DNA of 64,000 nucleotides, taken from NCBI RefSeq assembly GCF_012034205.1, contig NZ_JAATEM010000038.1, positions 1 to 64,000 on the forward strand. The letters are read 5' to 3'. Origin of the DNA: Streptomyces composti (GTDB taxonomy: Bacteria; Actinomycetota; Actinomycetes; Streptomycetales; Streptomycetaceae). Below are positions 37,660 through 46,369 of this stretch, in pieces; position 1 is the first letter of the stretch, and each line of letters starts with the position of its first letter. A model generated the notes under the pieces. That model saw nothing but the letters and a program-made list of their open reading frames with translations, searched no databases and was not told the origin of the DNA. A program made the translations under genes and the position numbers.

Positions 37660-37965
37660 TTACAGATAGACGGGGAAGGTGGCGTGGACGACGAAGCCGT
37701 GCGGGGCGGAGGGCTCCCGCCGGAGCACGACCCGCGCGGCACGCACGTCGACCGGGTCCCGGCCGGCCAGCATCATCCCCCTCAGCAGCACCCGGCCCAC
37801 CGGTTCGGCCCGCGAGGGCCAGGACGCCTCGATGGTCAGGCGTGGCCGGGTGCCCTGCGCGAGCCAGCGGTGGATGAGCTGCTCGTTGGCGGTGACGACC
37901 TGCTGGGTGGCCCACTGGGCGGTCTCACGGTCGGGGTAGGTGGCGGACCGGTTCACGGATGGCAT
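37660..37965 (-). CDS. Orphan RNase A-like domain, predicted inactive
   Basis: A 101-residue protein made only of the C-terminal two thirds of an RNase A-like toxin domain. It aligns with the full toxin through RETAQWATQQV (against LATAQRLTQQV) and RVVLRREPSAPHGFVVHATFPV (against the toxin end). It lacks the His/Arg-bearing N-terminal part, and the catalytic T-x-Y near the C-terminus reads A-T-F here. The upstream frame reaches a stop 10 codons before the ATG, so it was not simply mis-started. It may be a remnant, a decoy or a regulator of immunity. Confidence 0.78.
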   Translation of the reverse strand: MPSVNRSATYPDRETAQWATQQVVTANEQLIHRWLAQGTRPRLTIEASWPSRAEPVGRVLLRGMMLAGRDPVDVRAARVVLRREPSAPHGFVVHATFPVYL

Positions 37966-37992
37966 GACGGAAGGACCTCGGGGGTGGCGGGC

Positions 37993-38697
37993 TCAGGGCT
38001 GGGGGACGTGTTCTCGCCGCATGTGCTCGTTCACGGCGTCGAGGAATTCACGGACGTTCCCCGGGGTCGCCCAGAAAACGACGGAGGCGAGATTCTCCTT
38101 CATTTCCTGCTCTCCCGGGAAGAGCACGAGTGCGGTCTGCGCCTCGGCGGCCATGGGGGACAGGAATTCGGCACAGTAGGGGTGCTCGCCGGCCGTACAG
38201 GCCTCGACGGCGTCCCGAATGCTTTCGTGTTCCCCCTCGTAGAGCCAGTTGTATCCGAAACCGTAGAGCTGCGGAAACCGGACCTCGATCTCCCAGCGCG
38301 AAAGGGGGAGCACGTCGTAGTCCTCGGACCGGTTCTGCTCCAGCGCGCGCAGCCTGCCCGCCAGCGCGTGCAGGAACTCCGTGGCGTCCGCATCGCCCGC
38401 GGCTCGCTGCAGAAGCGCCCGGAATTCGCGCGGGATCTCCTCGCCGCCCTCGGCGCACAGACGCGCCACATGGTCGAGCATCGCGTTCACCGTGGCGATC
38501 GGGCAGATCCAGTCCGTCGCCATGGTGGTGTGCGTGAGCCGGATGAAACGCCGCAGCTCGGTATCGAGATCCAGCGTCCCTTCGGACTCGCGTACCGTGG
38601 CGGCGAGATCCAGAACTCTTTTGACCGGGCCGTCGATGAAAAGCCGCGCGGTATGCAGGATCAAGCCGTCACCGTCCTCACCGTCACCTCGAAGCAC
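37993..38697 (-). CDS. Unrecognised small protein in the toxin island (possible second immunity protein)
   Basis: A protein of up to 234 residues that I do not recognise. It is soluble, mostly alpha-helical in appearance (TVNAMLDHVARLCAEGGEEIPREFRALLQRAAG), with a Tyr/Trp-rich centre (YGFGYNWLYEGEHE). It starts 19 bases after the toxin stop, the classic place for a cognate immunity gene, and resembles neither the CdiI-like protein nor SUKH proteins by eye. The start is uncertain: GTG 38697 or a TTG about 11 codons later. Confidence 0.65.
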   Translation of the reverse strand: MLRGDGEDGDGLILHTARLFIDGPVKRVLDLAATVRESEGTLDLDTELRRFIRLTHTTMATDWICPIATVNAMLDHVARLCAEGGEEIPREFRALLQRAAGDADATEFLHALAGRLRALEQNRSEDYDVLPLSRWEIEVRFPQLYGFGYNWLYEGEHESIRDAVEACTAGEHPYCAEFLSPMAAEAQTALVLFPGEQEMKENLASVVFWATPGNVREFLDAVNEHMRREHVPQP

Positions 38698-38716
38698 CTG
38701 GACACCGTCGAACCCC

Positions 38717-40444
38717 CTAAGGGCTGACAGGGTACGCGGTCACGACGACGAAGGGCGGATCGAGCCCCCGCTTGTACTTCAGCGCGACCTGCACGGTGTG
38801 CACGTCCTGCGCGGTGGCATTCATACCGTGTGCGTCGTACTGGTCGCGGGTCACGGTACGCCCCACCACTTCGTTCACCGTGAGCTGCAGCGGGGGCTGG
38901 ATGCTGGAGGCATCGGGGTTGTAGTTGGGCCTCGCGGCCATTCGTCTTTCCACGCCCTGGATCCACTCGTCGACCCGGATCGCGTTGGCGTCGTTGTCGA
39001 GCACCTGCTGGGTCAGCCGCTGCGCCGTGGCGAGGTCCTTGAAGGCGGAGGCGGACGGTGCGTTCGGCTGGTCCCTCAGGCGCTGCGTCAGCTGTTCGTC
39101 GGTGAGTCCGACGTGCTTGTCCACGACATGGCTTCCGTGGATGCCCTCCTGGCCGGCCAGGTCCAGCGGGAAGTAGTGGTCCCTGGGGTCATCCCCCGGA
39201 ACGGTGTACGTGTGCTCCGTCCTGAACTCGTTGAGCGCCCGCGCACCGAAGGCCTGGGCCCGCGCCTCCTCCGCGTGGAAGCTCGGCGCGCTGCGGTGGG
39301 CCTCGTCCAGCGGCCCCATCAGCGCGTCGAGTTCGGGCACCAGCGCGTTGACGCGCCGGTTGTACTCGGTGACGATCGCGTTGAGCCTGGCGGTGTCCAT
39401 GTTGAGGACGATGCCCGTGCCGAGCTGCTGGGCCCCCTTGACGACCCCCTTGGCCACGCCCTTGATGAGGCCCTTGACGTCGTCCAGGCCGACGCCGTCC
39501 TTGAGGTTCACCTCGACCTTGGGGATCGCGTCCTTGACGGCCTCCACATAGACGTCCCACACCTCGCCGTTGAGGTAGACGGCGGCCTCGGCGTAGTCGT
39601 ACAGCAGATCGCCGATCTTCTGCGCGGTGTCGAACAGCACCGTCATCACCGGGTGGCTGGCCGTCGCCGACGACCCGGAGTCGTGCCGCCACTCGTAGCC
39701 CTCGTGCTGCGTCCCCCACGCCGTGGTCCCCCACAGCGAGCTGCAGAACTTGCGCATGGCGTCGTGCCATTCGCTGTTGCTCTGCTGGGTGATGCTGCTG
39801 ACGTTGCCGGTCAGCGCGCCCTCGGCCGTGGAGAGCGTGACGGTCGTCGTCATCCACGCCTTGGACAGCGAACTCAGGTAGTGCTGCTGGGGAAAGGGGT
39901 AGACGTCCGCCACCTTCCCCATCCGGAAGGCGTGCTTCACGACAGGCCGCAGCGCTTCCTTGACGGGTCCGGGCACCCACTCCAGCAGACTCCTGATGAA
40001 GTCGTCGCCCCCGTCGTCGTCACCCCATGTGAGGTTGGGCACGGGACCGTACGACGGCGCCTTGTCGATGACCTGCGGGGGCGGCTGGGTGAGCGCGCGG
40101 GTGCTGCCGGAGGGGTCGTTGGCGGCCTCCGCCTCGGCGTAGTTGTTGGCCGTGGTGGCGAAGCCGACCGCCGCGCCGCCTATGCTCACCACGCTGCGCG
40201 CCCACACCTCGAGGAAGCGGTTGCCCACCTTGACGTAGGAGGCGGCGAACGCCTCGGGGGCGGTTCCGCAGCCGCCGGCGTCCGGGTACTTCCTGAGGTC
40301 CTCGAGGAGGCTCTTGGCGCCCTTGTCCATGGGCGTCTGCTGAGCGGCGACCCCGGAGGAGACACGGTGCAGATCGGACGGCTTGACGTCGATCGTCCCG
40401 CTCTGCCCGCCCGGCCCGGCCGCCGGGGCTCCCGGTCCGGCCAT
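38717..40444 (-). CDS. Polymorphic toxin with C-terminal RNase A-like domain, type VII-linked
   Basis: A 575-residue protein. A Pro/Gly-rich leader and a helical WXG/LXG-like delivery region occupy the first ~400 residues. The toxin domain spans about 431-575. His444 (in DKHVG) and Arg455 are 11 residues apart, and Thr569-x-Tyr571 closes the C-terminus (VVTAYPV); this spacing matches, as I recall, the catalytic His, Arg, Thr, Tyr of the RNase A-like CDI toxin of Yersinia kristensenii. There is no signal peptide. Its ATG overlaps the WXG100 gene stop (ATGA), implying co-translation and export with it. Confidence 0.88.
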   Translation of the reverse strand: MAGPGAPAAGPGGQSGTIDVKPSDLHRVSSGVAAQQTPMDKGAKSLLEDLRKYPDAGGCGTAPEAFAASYVKVGNRFLEVWARSVVSIGGAAVGFATTANNYAEAEAANDPSGSTRALTQPPPQVIDKAPSYGPVPNLTWGDDDGGDDFIRSLLEWVPGPVKEALRPVVKHAFRMGKVADVYPFPQQHYLSSLSKAWMTTTVTLSTAEGALTGNVSSITQQSNSEWHDAMRKFCSSLWGTTAWGTQHEGYEWRHDSGSSATASHPVMTVLFDTAQKIGDLLYDYAEAAVYLNGEVWDVYVEAVKDAIPKVEVNLKDGVGLDDVKGLIKGVAKGVVKGAQQLGTGIVLNMDTARLNAIVTEYNRRVNALVPELDALMGPLDEAHRSAPSFHAEEARAQAFGARALNEFRTEHTYTVPGDDPRDHYFPLDLAGQEGIHGSHVVDKHVGLTDEQLTQRLRDQPNAPSASAFKDLATAQRLTQQVLDNDANAIRVDEWIQGVERRMAARPNYNPDASSIQPPLQLTVNEVVGRTVTRDQYDAHGMNATAQDVHTVQVALKYKRGLDPPFVVVTAYPVSP

Positions 40445-40776
40445 CAGCGCGCTCCCCAGCCCCGCAGCACGGCCTGGTGCGCGGCCGTGTAGTTGACGTG
40501 GCTGCTGGTGGCACATGCGTGCAGCCACTTCTGCGCGGCCTCCAGGTCCTGCGCCGAACGGTCCCACTCGTCCAGCTTGTCGACGAAGACCTCCCGGGCC
40601 TCCCCCTCCCAGGAGAGCACGACCGGGACGACGCGGTCGTAGAGGTCGTCGAGCCGGTCGTTGAGCTTCTTGAGGATGTCCTCGAGATCGCCGGCGAGTT
40701 CGCTCAGCGTGCCCAGCGACACGGTGATGTGATCGTCGTCGGTGCCCCCGTTGGCCACGGTGGTTCCCCCGTTCAT
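40444..40776 (-). CDS. WXG100-family protein directly before the toxin
   Basis: A 110-residue helical hairpin protein. The central turn reads LSWEGEAREVF (W-x-G), flanked by helices from ELAGDLEDILKKLNDRLDDLYDRV and VDKLDEWDRSAQDLEAAQKWLHAC. This is the size and pattern of ESX/type VII secretion partners, which heterodimerise with their effectors. It overlaps the toxin gene by ATGA, so it is the probable delivery partner or chaperone. The start is ATG 40776. Confidence 0.85.
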   Translation of the reverse strand: MNGGTTVANGGTDDDHITVSLGTLSELAGDLEDILKKLNDRLDDLYDRVVPVVLSWEGEAREVFVDKLDEWDRSAQDLEAAQKWLHACATSSHVNYTAAHQAVLRGWGAR

Positions 40777-40822
40777 GTCGTACCAGGACGTGCGTCGGCG
40801 GCAGCTGAGGCCGGTGGCGGCC

Positions 40823-41248
40823 TCAGTAGGAGCTCAGGCTGCTGCGAGGAGTCTGCGGAGCCGCCGCGGTCCCGGTGTTCGGCGTGGACAGCCGGTCGAC
40901 CTCGCTGTCGATGTCCACCTGGATCTGCCGCATCTGCCGCACCACGTCCAGCTCCTGCTCCGTGAAGCCGTCGCGGCTCATCCGCACGGCCTGCTCCAGG
41001 TGGCGCAGGATGTCCCGGATGCGTACGGCGTCCTCGGCGGCGGCCCGGTGGAAACCGCGGTAGGCCTTCCCCGCAGGTCCGCGCCAGCCGGCCTCGATGC
41101 GGTCGACGATGGCGTCCATGCGCCTGAACTGCTTGTCCAGGTGCGCCTGCATGTCGTGCAGTTCCTCGGCGAGCTGGGTGAGGTCCTGGTCGGACGCCCG
41201 CAGGTCCGCCCCGGTGTCTCCCCCGGAGGTTCGCTCACGTATGCCCAC
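40823..41248 (-). CDS. Second WXG100-family protein, first gene of the toxin island
   Basis: A 141-residue helical protein with the turn AGWRGPAGKAYRGFH (W-x-G) between two long amphipathic helices, and a Ser/Thr/Pro-rich tail. It likely pairs with the neighbouring WXG100 protein or the toxin leader. The start is GTG 41248. It is 46 bases upstream of the next gene in one co-directional run. No EccC, EccB or EccD machinery gene lies in this island, so secretion must use apparatus encoded elsewhere. Confidence 0.83.
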   Translation of the reverse strand: MGIRERTSGGDTGADLRASDQDLTQLAEELHDMQAHLDKQFRRMDAIVDRIEAGWRGPAGKAYRGFHRAAAEDAVRIRDILRHLEQAVRMSRDGFTEQELDVVRQMRQIQVDIDSEVDRLSTPNTGTAAAPQTPRSSLSSY

Positions 41249-41340
41249 GCCGTCGTCGCCTCCGCCCCCGTCGCTTCGGCCTCGCCATCAGTGAGGTGAT
41301 CATAGGGCGTCGGGCGGGGTGGCCCCGGACCGGGGCCCGC

Positions 41341-42561
41341 TCAGCGGGAGGCGGACGGCCACAGGCGGGGCCTTCGCCTGGCCGCCAGGTCCTCCACCCA
41401 GCCGAAGGCGAGCACGCAGGCGGACAGCAGGATCCACACCAGGAGCAGGACCGGCCAGGAGCTCTCCAGGAGCCAGGGGACGTTCTGCTCCAGCACCGGG
41501 ACGTTCCAGAGGCGGTCGTAGAGGGTGGCGGCGGTCAGGATGCAGATGTTGTGCCACAGGTAGATGGTGACCGCGCGGGAGTTGAGGAGACCGATCAGCC
41601 AGTCGAAGCGGCGCAGTCGGTGCGGCCACTCGGACCAGGCCGGGCTGAGGTGCAGGAGCAGCAGGACGGTGCCGAAGGACCACAGGGCCTGGGCGAACGG
41701 GATGGAGTCCAGGTCGTGGCCGGTGCGGAAGTCCTGGTGGAAGGCGTACCAGAGGCCCGCGCAGGCGATGACCGGCGCGATGGAGGGCACCACGTACCGC
41801 GGGACGCGCCTCAGCACGCCCTGCTGGTGGGCCATGCCGAGGATCCAGCAGGCGCCGAAGGTGCTGAAGTCGGTGACCGCCGAGTCGACCCGCTCGAAGG
41901 GGATGGTGAGCCAGCCGAACTGCAGGGCGGCGGAGAGCACCAGCGGCGCGGCGAGCGCGGCCAGGGGCTGGATGCGCAGGGCCCTCAGCAGCAGCGGGGA
42001 GAGCAGGACGAACCAGAGGTAGGCGCGGATGTACCAGAGGGGACCGGCGAGCTCGGCGGCCCAGTCCTCGCCGATCCAGCCCTGGATCCCGGCGACGCCC
42101 TCGGCGTAGGGCGGGTCGCTCAGCGGCAGGATCCAGTAGGTGAGGTGCACCCACCACCAGGCGGGGTGCTCCTCATCCGGGCTCCAGCCCTGGGCGAGCA
42201 TGCCGGTGACGCCGATCGCGCCGAGCAGCCACAGCGGCGGCAGCAGGCGGCGCATCCGGCCGCGTACGACCTGGACGGCGGGCCGCTTCAGCGAGCGGGC
42301 CATGAGGTTGCCGGCCAGGGCGAACATCACGCCCATGGACGGGAAGACGACGGGCAGCCAGGCCCAGCCCATCAGGTGGTAGAGCACCACCCGGAAGAGG
42401 GCCACGGCGCGCAGCAGGTCGAAGTAGCGGTCGCGGGCGGGCGGGCGGGGGCCCGCCTCGGCGGCGGTCGGACCGGCCGGGGACGGACCGGGCGTGGCCG
42501 GGCCGGCGGGGGCCGCCCCGGCGGAGTTCCGGTGGCCTGCCGGGCGAGCGGGTGCGTTCAC
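41341..42561 (-). CDS. Acyltransferase 3 family membrane protein
   Basis: A 406-residue multi-pass O-acyltransferase (AT3 family). After a ~40-residue Pro/Ala leader come about ten hydrophobic helices. The N-terminal motif RYFDLLRAVALFRVVLYHL carries the conserved Arg and His, and GPLWYIRAYLWFVLL is a typical later helix. It probably acylates an extracytoplasmic glycan. It lies 66 bases downstream of matB on the same strand, suggesting that it modifies the Mat polysaccharide. The start is GTG 42561. Confidence 0.88.
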   Translation of the reverse strand: MNAPARPAGHRNSAGAAPAGPATPGPSPAGPTAAEAGPRPPARDRYFDLLRAVALFRVVLYHLMGWAWLPVVFPSMGVMFALAGNLMARSLKRPAVQVVRGRMRRLLPPLWLLGAIGVTGMLAQGWSPDEEHPAWWWVHLTYWILPLSDPPYAEGVAGIQGWIGEDWAAELAGPLWYIRAYLWFVLLSPLLLRALRIQPLAALAAPLVLSAALQFGWLTIPFERVDSAVTDFSTFGACWILGMAHQQGVLRRVPRYVVPSIAPVIACAGLWYAFHQDFRTGHDLDSIPFAQALWSFGTVLLLLHLSPAWSEWPHRLRRFDWLIGLLNSRAVTIYLWHNICILTAATLYDRLWNVPVLEQNVPWLLESSWPVLLLVWILLSACVLAFGWVEDLAARRRPRLWPSASR

Positions 42562-42627
42562 ATGCGGGTCTTTCTGGTGGTGCGGGGGCCGGGTGGTGTC
42601 CGGCCCCCGCGGGGGGGTGAGAGGTGC

Positions 42628-44814
42628 TCAGGCCACCGGGCGGCCGTCCACCAGGGGCTGCTGGGCGGCGCCGGGCGGGGCCTGGACGCCGCCCTTGCGG
42701 CGCAGCTTCTGCCAGCGCAGCCGGCCGCCGGTGAGCGCGGTGATCCAGGACTGCAACAGCACCACGTACATCAGCTGCCGGTAGAGGATCTGCTGCAGCG
42801 GCAGTGAGAGGAGGGGGGTGAGCTTCTCCTTGTCGAGGACGAACGCGTAGGCCGCGCAGGCCGCCTGGATGGCGAGGACGCCGAACCAGGCGAGGATCGT
42901 CTTGCCGGTGGGGCCGAAGACCAGGCCGTAGATGAGGAAGACGTCGATCAGCGGGGCCAGCAGCGGGGCGACGACCATGAACAGGGACACGAACGGCAGG
43001 CCGACGCGGCCGAAGCGGCCGGAGGGACCCCGTTCGACCAGGGCGCGGCGGTGCTTCCAGATGGCCTGCATGGTGCCGTAGGACCAGCGGTAGCGCTGGG
43101 ACCACAGCTGCTGAACCGTCTCGGGGGCCTCGGTCCAGGCGCGGGCGTTCTCGGCGTAGACCACCTTCCAGCCGTCGCGGTGGATGGCCATGGTGATGTC
43201 GGTGTCCTCGGCGAGCGTGTCGTCGCTCATGCCGCCGACCCGCTCCAGCGCCGAGCGGCGGAAGGCGCCCACGGCGCCGGGGATGGTCGGCATGCACTGC
43301 AGCACGTCGTACATCCGCCGGTCGAGGTTGAAGCCCATCACGTACTCGATGTGCTGCCAGGAACCGATCAGCTTGTCCTTGTTGCCGACCTTGGCGTTGC
43401 CGGCGACGGCACCGACGCGCGGGTCGGCGAAGGGCTGCACCAGTTCCCGGACGGTGGTGGGCTCGAAGACGGTGTCACCGTCCATCATCACGATGATGTC
43501 GTAGCGGGCGTTGGCGACACCGCGGTTGAGGGCGGCGGGCTTGCCGGCGTTGAGCTGGCGCACCACGCGCACATTGGGCAGGCCCAGGGACTCCACGATG
43601 CGGGCGGTGCCGTCGGTGGAGCCGTCGTCGACGACGATGATCTCGATGGGGTGGTCGCTCGCCACCAGGGAACGGACCGTGTTCTCGATGCACTTGGCCT
43701 CGTTGTACGCCGGGACCAGCACCGACACCGGCTCGGTGACCGGCGGGCCCCAGGCGAAGCCGCGGCGGCGCACCTTGCGGGCGTGGATCGCGGACAGCAC
43801 CAGCATCATCACGAACCGGGCGATGACCAGGAAGCCGACGATCGCGAGGCCGACCACCAGCACGCCGGTGATCTTGTCGGAGGCCTGCACCAGGAGGACC
43901 CAGGCCTTGCCCTTCCACAGCTCGAGGCCGGTGACCGGGCTGTGCGCGCTGGGCGCATCGAGGGCCTCGGTGAGGTTGTCGAACTCGTAGCCCTGCTTCT
44001 TCAGGTCGGGCAGCATACGGTCCAGGGCCTGGACCGTCTGGTGGCGGTCGCCGCCGGAGTCGTGCATCAGCACCACGGCGCCCTTGCCGTCCTTGGGCGT
44101 GGAGCGCCGGATGATCTCGGAGACGCCGGGCTTGCGCCAGTCCTCGCTGTCGGCGGTGTTGACGACGGTGATGTAGCCGCGGTCACCGATGTACTCGGTG
44201 ACCGGCCAGGACTTGTTGTCCATGGCGGCGGCCTGGGAGGAGTACGGCGGCCGGAACAGCGAGGTGCGCACGCCCGCGGCACCGGTGAGGGCGAGCTGCG
44301 TCTGGGACAGCTCCCAGTCGATGCGCTCCTTGGACTGCAGCGACAGGTCGGGGTGGTTGAAGGTGTGCAGGCCGACCTCATGGCCCTCCTCGACCATGCG
44401 CTCGACCAGATCGGGGTAGCGGGAGGTCATGGTCCCGGTGACGAAGAAGACGGCGTGCGCGTCGTGCTTCTTCAGCACGTCCAGGACCTTGGGGGTCCAC
44501 TCCGGGTCGGGGCCGTCGTCGAAGGTGAGCACCACATGCCCGTCGGGGACGGTGAGGGACTGCGGCTCGTCGCCACGGGTGTCGATGACCGGGCCGCCGT
44601 CCTTTATCTCGTCCGGGACCTTGTCGGCGGCCGCCTCGGGGCTGATGCGGTGGTCGGCGAGGATCTCGCTGTGCACATAGCCGCGCAGCAGCAGCATCGC
44701 CATCAGGGCGATCAGGAACAGCAGCGGCACCAGCAGGCGCAGGGGCACGCGGCGACGCCGGGAGCCGCCTCGGGCGCGGGCTTGCGGCCCGGGGCGGGAA
44801 GTGCGGATGGCCAT
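42628..44814 (-). CDS. matB: Bifunctional polysaccharide deacetylase / GT2 synthase
   Basis: A 728-residue membrane enzyme. An N-terminal anchor (about 25-45) is followed by an extracellular NodB deacetylase domain (about 85-285: LTFDDGPDPEWTP, HTFNHPDLS, LMHDSGGD). A second membrane helix leads to a GT2 synthase domain with VDDGSTDGT, MMDGDTVF, DTDITMAIHRDGW and the QQLWSQRYRWSYG (QxxRW) motif, then C-terminal helices. It makes and deacetylates poly-beta-1,6-GlcNAc. From memory matB is needed for pellet formation and adhesion in Streptomyces. Its ATG overlaps the matA stop (TGATG). Confidence 0.9.
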   Translation of the reverse strand: MAIRTSRPGPQARARGGSRRRRVPLRLLVPLLFLIALMAMLLLRGYVHSEILADHRISPEAAADKVPDEIKDGGPVIDTRGDEPQSLTVPDGHVVLTFDDGPDPEWTPKVLDVLKKHDAHAVFFVTGTMTSRYPDLVERMVEEGHEVGLHTFNHPDLSLQSKERIDWELSQTQLALTGAAGVRTSLFRPPYSSQAAAMDNKSWPVTEYIGDRGYITVVNTADSEDWRKPGVSEIIRRSTPKDGKGAVVLMHDSGGDRHQTVQALDRMLPDLKKQGYEFDNLTEALDAPSAHSPVTGLELWKGKAWVLLVQASDKITGVLVVGLAIVGFLVIARFVMMLVLSAIHARKVRRRGFAWGPPVTEPVSVLVPAYNEAKCIENTVRSLVASDHPIEIIVVDDGSTDGTARIVESLGLPNVRVVRQLNAGKPAALNRGVANARYDIIVMMDGDTVFEPTTVRELVQPFADPRVGAVAGNAKVGNKDKLIGSWQHIEYVMGFNLDRRMYDVLQCMPTIPGAVGAFRRSALERVGGMSDDTLAEDTDITMAIHRDGWKVVYAENARAWTEAPETVQQLWSQRYRWSYGTMQAIWKHRRALVERGPSGRFGRVGLPFVSLFMVVAPLLAPLIDVFLIYGLVFGPTGKTILAWFGVLAIQAACAAYAFVLDKEKLTPLLSLPLQQILYRQLMYVVLLQSWITALTGGRLRWQKLRRKGGVQAPPGAAQQPLVDGRPVA

Positions 44815-46256
44815 CAGAGGATGTGCTCCGGGGACTGTGCGGCGGGGGTGGCGGGAGCGGCGGAGTCCGGCTCGGCGGCGGTGCCGCCGTCGGCGACGAC
44901 GGGGTCGGGGGCGGGCGCTCCGACGACGTTGTCGGTGCCCGTGCCGTCGCCTCCGCCGGTGGCCGGCGGGGTGACCTCGTCGGCCGGTTCGTCCGCCGGC
45001 GGCGTGGGGTCGGCCGACGGCTCCTGCGAGGTCTCGGCGGGCGGCGTCGACGCGGCGCCGCCTCCGGTGGGGGCCTTCTGGGTGGGCTTCTTGCTCGGCG
45101 TGGTGCCGGCGTCGCCGGTCGCCGCGCCGGTCTGGCCCTCGCTCACGGTCGTGCCGGGCGCGAGGACGCTGGTGCCGGGCGAGGGCAGGCCCGATGCGCC
45201 GGCCGAGGGGACCGAGCCGGGGTCGAGGCTGCTGCCGGAACCGGGCGTGGCGTCGTCCTCGCCGGGCCCGGGGGTGGTCTCCACCTTGCTGGCGGGCTTC
45301 TCCTTCTCCGGCCCCTCCACAGGCAGCCAGGGGGCGTCGGAGTTGCCGGACAGCAGGGTGGCGCCGATGACGACCGCGTACCCGGCGCAGGCCAGCCCGA
45401 GGGCCATGCCGATGCGGCGGAAGCGCCGGCTGCGGCGCCCGGACTCGTCGACGAAGACGGGCCCGTCGGAACCTTCCTGCCCGGGACCGGTGGTCCGCCG
45501 CAGCTCGCCGTCGACGAACTGCACGGCGTCCAGCTGCACGGTCACTTCGTGCGGGTCGTGCTGCGCGCCCTCGGCGGCGCCGTCGTCGGCGCCCTCCTCC
45601 CAGGGGTCGCGCACGGGCAGGTCGAGGGGGGCGGTGGGGGCGGCGGGCGCGCCGGGGGCACGCATGGCCTCTCCGTTCCCCGGCGAGGTGCGCGGCTTGA
45701 TCAGCAGGGCCGTGGTCTTGTCCTGGTCGTCGGGGGCGGAACCTGCGCGGGGCAGCATCGCGGTCGCGTCGTCGGCACCGGCCGGCTCGCCGTCGTGCCG
45801 CCCGCCCCCGGCGGGCCTGTCCGGCACGGCGTCCGCCGGGGCACCGGCGGTCACGGGGGCCTTGCGGGACGCGGAGGCCTGCAGCGCGGCGCGCTCCTTG
45901 AGCGCACGTGCGGTCACGGCGTCCCAGGGGCTCCTGGGGCCGGAGGAACGGTCCGCCGCCGCACCGGCACCCTGCGCGGCCCTCGCCGCGGACTCCTTGA
46001 GAGTCCCGGGTTCCTTGCCGGTGGTGCCCCGGTCGCCCGGCCGCTTCCCGGTCAGGCCGGGCGGGGTGCGCAGCACCTGCGTCGCATCGGCCGGCCGGGC
46101 CGTGCCGGGACGGGCGTCCTCGGGCTCGTCGCCCTCGGCAGCCCGCTGCACGGTGGCCGGTTTCCGGTCCCGGTTCCTCTTGCCGTCCGAGGGTTCCTCG
46201 GTCGCTTCCGGGGCCTCAGGGCCTTCCGGTTGGGCGTCTTCTCGCCACTTCTCCAC
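44814..46256 (-). CDS. matA: Single-pass membrane partner of MatB
   Basis: A 480-residue protein, mostly disordered. About 300 cytoplasmic residues, acidic and Ala/Pro-rich, precede one transmembrane helix (IGMALGLACAGYAVVIGATLL). A Thr/Pro/Gly-rich extracellular tail of about 150 residues follows. There is no catalytic domain, so it may scaffold or regulate the synthase. The start is GTG 46256, nine bases after GGGGGGAAG, shorter than the longest frame. The name relies on remembered order beside matB. An 8-bp dyad lies 80 bases upstream. Confidence 0.75.
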   Translation of the reverse strand: MEKWREDAQPEGPEAPEATEEPSDGKRNRDRKPATVQRAAEGDEPEDARPGTARPADATQVLRTPPGLTGKRPGDRGTTGKEPGTLKESAARAAQGAGAAADRSSGPRSPWDAVTARALKERAALQASASRKAPVTAGAPADAVPDRPAGGGRHDGEPAGADDATAMLPRAGSAPDDQDKTTALLIKPRTSPGNGEAMRAPGAPAAPTAPLDLPVRDPWEEGADDGAAEGAQHDPHEVTVQLDAVQFVDGELRRTTGPGQEGSDGPVFVDESGRRSRRFRRIGMALGLACAGYAVVIGATLLSGNSDAPWLPVEGPEKEKPASKVETTPGPGEDDATPGSGSSLDPGSVPSAGASGLPSPGTSVLAPGTTVSEGQTGAATGDAGTTPSKKPTQKAPTGGGAASTPPAETSQEPSADPTPPADEPADEVTPPATGGGDGTGTDNVVGAPAPDPVVADGGTAAEPDSAAPATPAAQSPEHIL

Positions 46257-46334
46257 GCGTACGCACTTCCCCCCACGGGCAGGTACGGGTGCGCATTCGA
46301 CTGGAGCACGCGTCGTCGGACCGGCCCCCACCAG

Positions 46335-46369
46335 GTCCGAGCGCCCCGTTTATCACACTGTGCTCGGAC
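46335..46369 (-). promoter_or_regulatory. Candidate operator of the mat operon
   Basis: GTCCGAGC (46335-46342) and its exact complement GCTCGGAC (46362-46369) are separated by 19 bases. The spacer contains a TGATAA -10-like hexamer on the matA strand. The dyad therefore brackets a possible promoter. Confidence 0.45.
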
